64,000 bases of DNA from Chaetorhynchus papuensis (taxonomy: Eukaryota > Chordata > Aves > Passeriformes > Rhipiduridae), in assembly GCA_013396525.1 (NCBI GenBank), contig VWYX01000891.1, positions 176,633 to 240,632 of the forward strand. The letters are read 5' to 3'. The notes below the pieces were generated by a model. The model was not told the DNA's origin. It worked only from the letters and a program-made list of their open reading frames with translations, and searched no databases. Positions 61,801 to 64,000 of this stretch are shown here, piece by piece. Made by a program: the position numbers and the translations under genes. How positions within the stretch are numbered: position 1 is the stretch's first letter; every line of letters starts with the position of its first letter.

Positions 61801-63755
61801 TCTTCAAATTAAGCTTAAGGGGGTTCAGCCTGGGTGGGAACACTGGAGTGTGTCTCCATCAGGGGCTCGCAGTGTTTTATCCAGATTAACAGAATAAATT
61901 CAAAAGAAAAATTACTCCTCAAAAATTAACTCCATGTTTTCACCCAGTCAGACAAGGGGAAGCCACAGTCCCCTTGGGACAAATCCTCTGCTCCCAGGCC
62001 ATTGTGGGACCATCCTGAACTTGAATATGGATCATGGCCGAAGGAAGGTTCCCTCCCAACTGCCATGTGCCAACTGCAACATCAGAATTATCTGAGCATG
62101 AGCCCATCCCATGGTGTAGCTGGGTGGGATGACCTCTGTGGTGTTTGGGATGTCCCTCCCTCACTGGGATGTCCCCCCATGGTGGGATGCTCCTCCTTTG
62201 GTGGGATGTCCCCAGCTTGCTGGGACATCCATCCCCTGTGGGATGCTGCACCCCTTGCTGGGCTGTTTCACCCTTGGTGGGACATCCATCCCTTGGGGTA
62301 CAGTCTACCCAGGGGTAAGGTATTTCCCCCTTGGTGGGATGTTCACCCCGGTGGGATCCATGCCCTGGATGGATGGGGCCTGCTCACCTGGATGTTCTTC
62401 TCGCAGTCGGTCTGGTGGTGCAGCAGGAGCTCGCTCTCCAGCAGGAAGCGCTTCCCACACTTGTCGCAGATCTGCATCCGGCTGTGCGTGACGTTCATGT
62501 GCTTCTCCAGGTACCAGCGGTTGTTGAAAATCCGGGGACACTTCTTGCAAGGATAATGCTGCTTCTCCTCCAGCTTCACCTTCTGGCCCAAGCCGTCCTG
62601 TTCTTTCTTTCTCTTCCTTCCCCTCTGGCCTTCTTCTTCCTCCTCCTCCTCCTCTTCCACCTTGGCCATCTCCTGGGACCTGGTTGCCATGGCAGGTTTG
62701 GTGGCTTTGGATGCCCGGCTGCCCCTGCGGGGCTGCCCACTCTTTTCCCTTTTCATCTCTGAGGCATCTTCATCATCATCGTCATCGTCCTCTTCTTCCG
62801 TCGTCTCCTCCAGGTCTTCCTCCTCGCTGCGCTCCTCCTCCTCCTCCTCCCCCACCTCTGCATCCTCCTCCTCTTCCTCCTCCTCCTCCCCTTCCTCATT
62901 CTCCTCCTCCCCGTCCTCCTCAGTGTCGCGCCCATCCCCGTCCGGCCGCCCCATCACAGCTGCCTCGCTGGTGGCCGCCTTCCCCTCCGTGCCCTTGGAG
63001 ACGTTGAGGGTCTGGTTGTTGAGGTTCACCTCCACGATGATCTGCTCCCGGTTGTAGGAGCCCTGGCTGTCCAGGTCCTCCTCAGACTCCTCACCCTCCA
63101 TCTTACAGACAGCGGGACCTCCATCCTTCTCCTCCTTGTAGTACTGCTTGGCCGGGCCAGGGGGGAGCGTCCCACTGCCCGTCCCATCCTCCACCCGCAC
63201 CGAGAAGGGGTCGTTGCCCTCCCGGGCGTAGATTTTGGGGTGAGGGGCATCCACCTCCTGCTTGATCTCGCAGTAGTAGGGCGGGGGTCCGGCGCAGCCC
63301 TCGGCGGGCAGGGCCATGTCAGTGGCCAGGCTGAGCGAGCGGGTGTCCAGCAGGTCCTGGCAGGAGGACGCGATGTTGTTCATCTGCAGCACGGCGGCCG
63401 CGTTCAGCACGTCCTGCACATTGCAGGCGTTGACGAGCAGCTTGGAGGTGTAGATGAAGTTGAGGATCTGCTGGAGGCCCTGCGAGGTGAGGGCCTCCAG
63501 AGAGAGCTCCACGCGCTGCAGCTGCTTGTTCTGGGTGAAGAGGGAGTGGAAGAACTGGCTGTAGGCTGCCAGGACCCCCTTGTGCGCCGGGAAGATGCTC
63601 TTGTGCTGCACCAGCACGATGTCCACGTCGCACAGGTCCGGCTGAAAGAGGCGCTGCTCGTTCAGTCTGTCCATCAAACACGTGAAGTGGAGGGCTACAT
63701 CCTCCACCAGGGAGTACTCAGCCGAAGGGTAGTCAGTCGTTTTTTCGACTATCAG
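55824..63755 (-). CDS. ZBTB47: ZBTB47, BTB and C2H2 zinc-finger transcription factor (start codon outside window)
   Basis: Exons in transcript order: 63755-62388, 59139-58992, 58056-57941, 57558-57414 and 56191-55824 (stop at 55824-55826). Phases join cleanly for 714 residues from the acceptor at 63755; human is about 747. The first exon opens LIVEKTTDYPSAEYSLVEDV in frame. The start Met must be in an upstream exon beyond the window. Domains: BTB about residues 40-105 (DIVLVQHKSIFPAHKGVLAA), a long Glu/Asp region about 273-331 plus a second Glu run near 365-372, then nine zinc fingers from about 420. These begin HYPCKKCPRIFNNRWYLEKH; later fingers have TGEKP-type linkers and the last is a C2HC form. 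The Pro-rich tail ends in Asn residues. Role: predicted DNA-binding nuclear regulator; targets are not known to me. It is convergent with KLHL40. Confidence 0.96.
56363..57190 (+). other. Possible diverged LTR or retroviral-like segment
   Basis: In a ZBTB47 intron (minus-strand gene). A TATTTAAG box at 56863-56870 is followed by a pyrimidine-rich stretch and AT-rich sequence, a texture seen in avian LTRs. I could not define matching termini or a target duplication. Confidence 0.25.
58560..58930 (-). other. Possible diverged LTR or promoter-like segment
   Basis: On the minus strand TATAAAAAG (58927-58919) is followed about 300 bp later by AATAAA (58622-58617), an LTR-like order. It ends about 60 bp from the ZBTB47 exon at 58992. 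No termini were found. Confidence 0.25.
62120..62370. repeat. Degenerate minisatellite-like repeat in ZBTB47 intron
   Basis: Repeated variants of ggtgggatgtccc / tgggacatccatccc, spaced about 20-45 bp, abutting the donor of the BTB exon at 62388. The units are irregular. Confidence 0.6.
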
Positions 63756-63840
63756 CTGTGGGGAGGAAGGAAATAAAATCATTCAGGGCCCTTTCCACCC
63801 CAAAATCATCCTCTTGGCCATGCCACCCATCCCCATCCAT

Positions 63841-64000
63841 GCGTCATAAGTCAGCGATACCAACCACGAAGCTCAACCAGCACTCCCAGCTCGGAGATAC
63901 CAACTAAAACATTCCACCACCAACCCCAGCTCAGAGATACCAACCAAAACATTCCACCACCACTCCCAGCTCGGAGATACCAACCAAAACGTTCCACCAC
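63841..64000 (+). repeat. 40-bp tandem repeat, cut by window end
   Basis: The marker tcggagatac (or a one-base variant) recurs at 63851, 63891, 63931 and 63971, an exact 40-bp period. At least four units, the first one diverged; the array continues off the window. It lies in the ZBTB47 intron upstream of the BTB exon. Confidence 0.9.

Overview
The window is vertebrate nuclear DNA and most likely comes from a songbird. The genes have many short exons with GT-AG introns. The dispersed repeats are CR1 LINE tails, which end in the avian ATTCTATG-type 3' repeat. There are also avian-style solo LTRs, and the four recognisable genes form the block that lies together on human 3p22.1. Three runs of N are assembly gaps: 896-1716, 12524-12614 and 46229-46668.

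Layout, left to right. (1) 2098-10023, + strand: the last five coding exons of CCDC13, a coiled-coil centriolar-satellite/cilium protein; its 5' part lies in the first gap or outside the window. (2) 10024-17280: intergenic DNA with two solo LTRs, two CR1 tails and an ATGG microsatellite. (3) About 17281-18960: a CpG-rich block, the probable HHATL promoter region. (4) 19340-33064, + strand: HHATL, complete, 11 coding exons encoding 504 residues. (5) 33065-37111: intergenic DNA with an ERVL-type solo LTR and, near its right end, a MEF2 site next to an E-box. (6) 37112-47940, + strand: KLHL40 with a TATA box and six exons encoding 619 residues. (7) 47941-51446: the region between convergent genes. 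(8) 51447-63755, - strand: ZBTB47, from a candidate polyadenylation signal through five coding exons (55824-63755) encoding a BTB domain, a long acidic region and nine zinc fingers. Its start codon lies upstream, beyond the window. (9) The window ends in a 40-bp tandem repeat.

HHATL and KLHL40 are both known as striated-muscle genes, so this is a compact muscle neighbourhood. KLHL40 is a CUL3 adaptor-type kelch protein that protects thin-filament proteins. HHATL is a membrane-bound O-acyltransferase-like protein that lacks the catalytic histidine. CCDC13 and ZBTB47 are the conserved flanks.

The most notable features are two families of solo LTRs with the same TGATGCC...GGCATCA ends. Six of the seven copies have perfect 4-bp target duplications, and two same-orientation copies bracket KLHL40 exon 4. 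KLHL40 also appears inverted relative to its human neighbours. I found no tRNA, rRNA, CRISPR or prokaryotic features. No wholly new gene system is evident.
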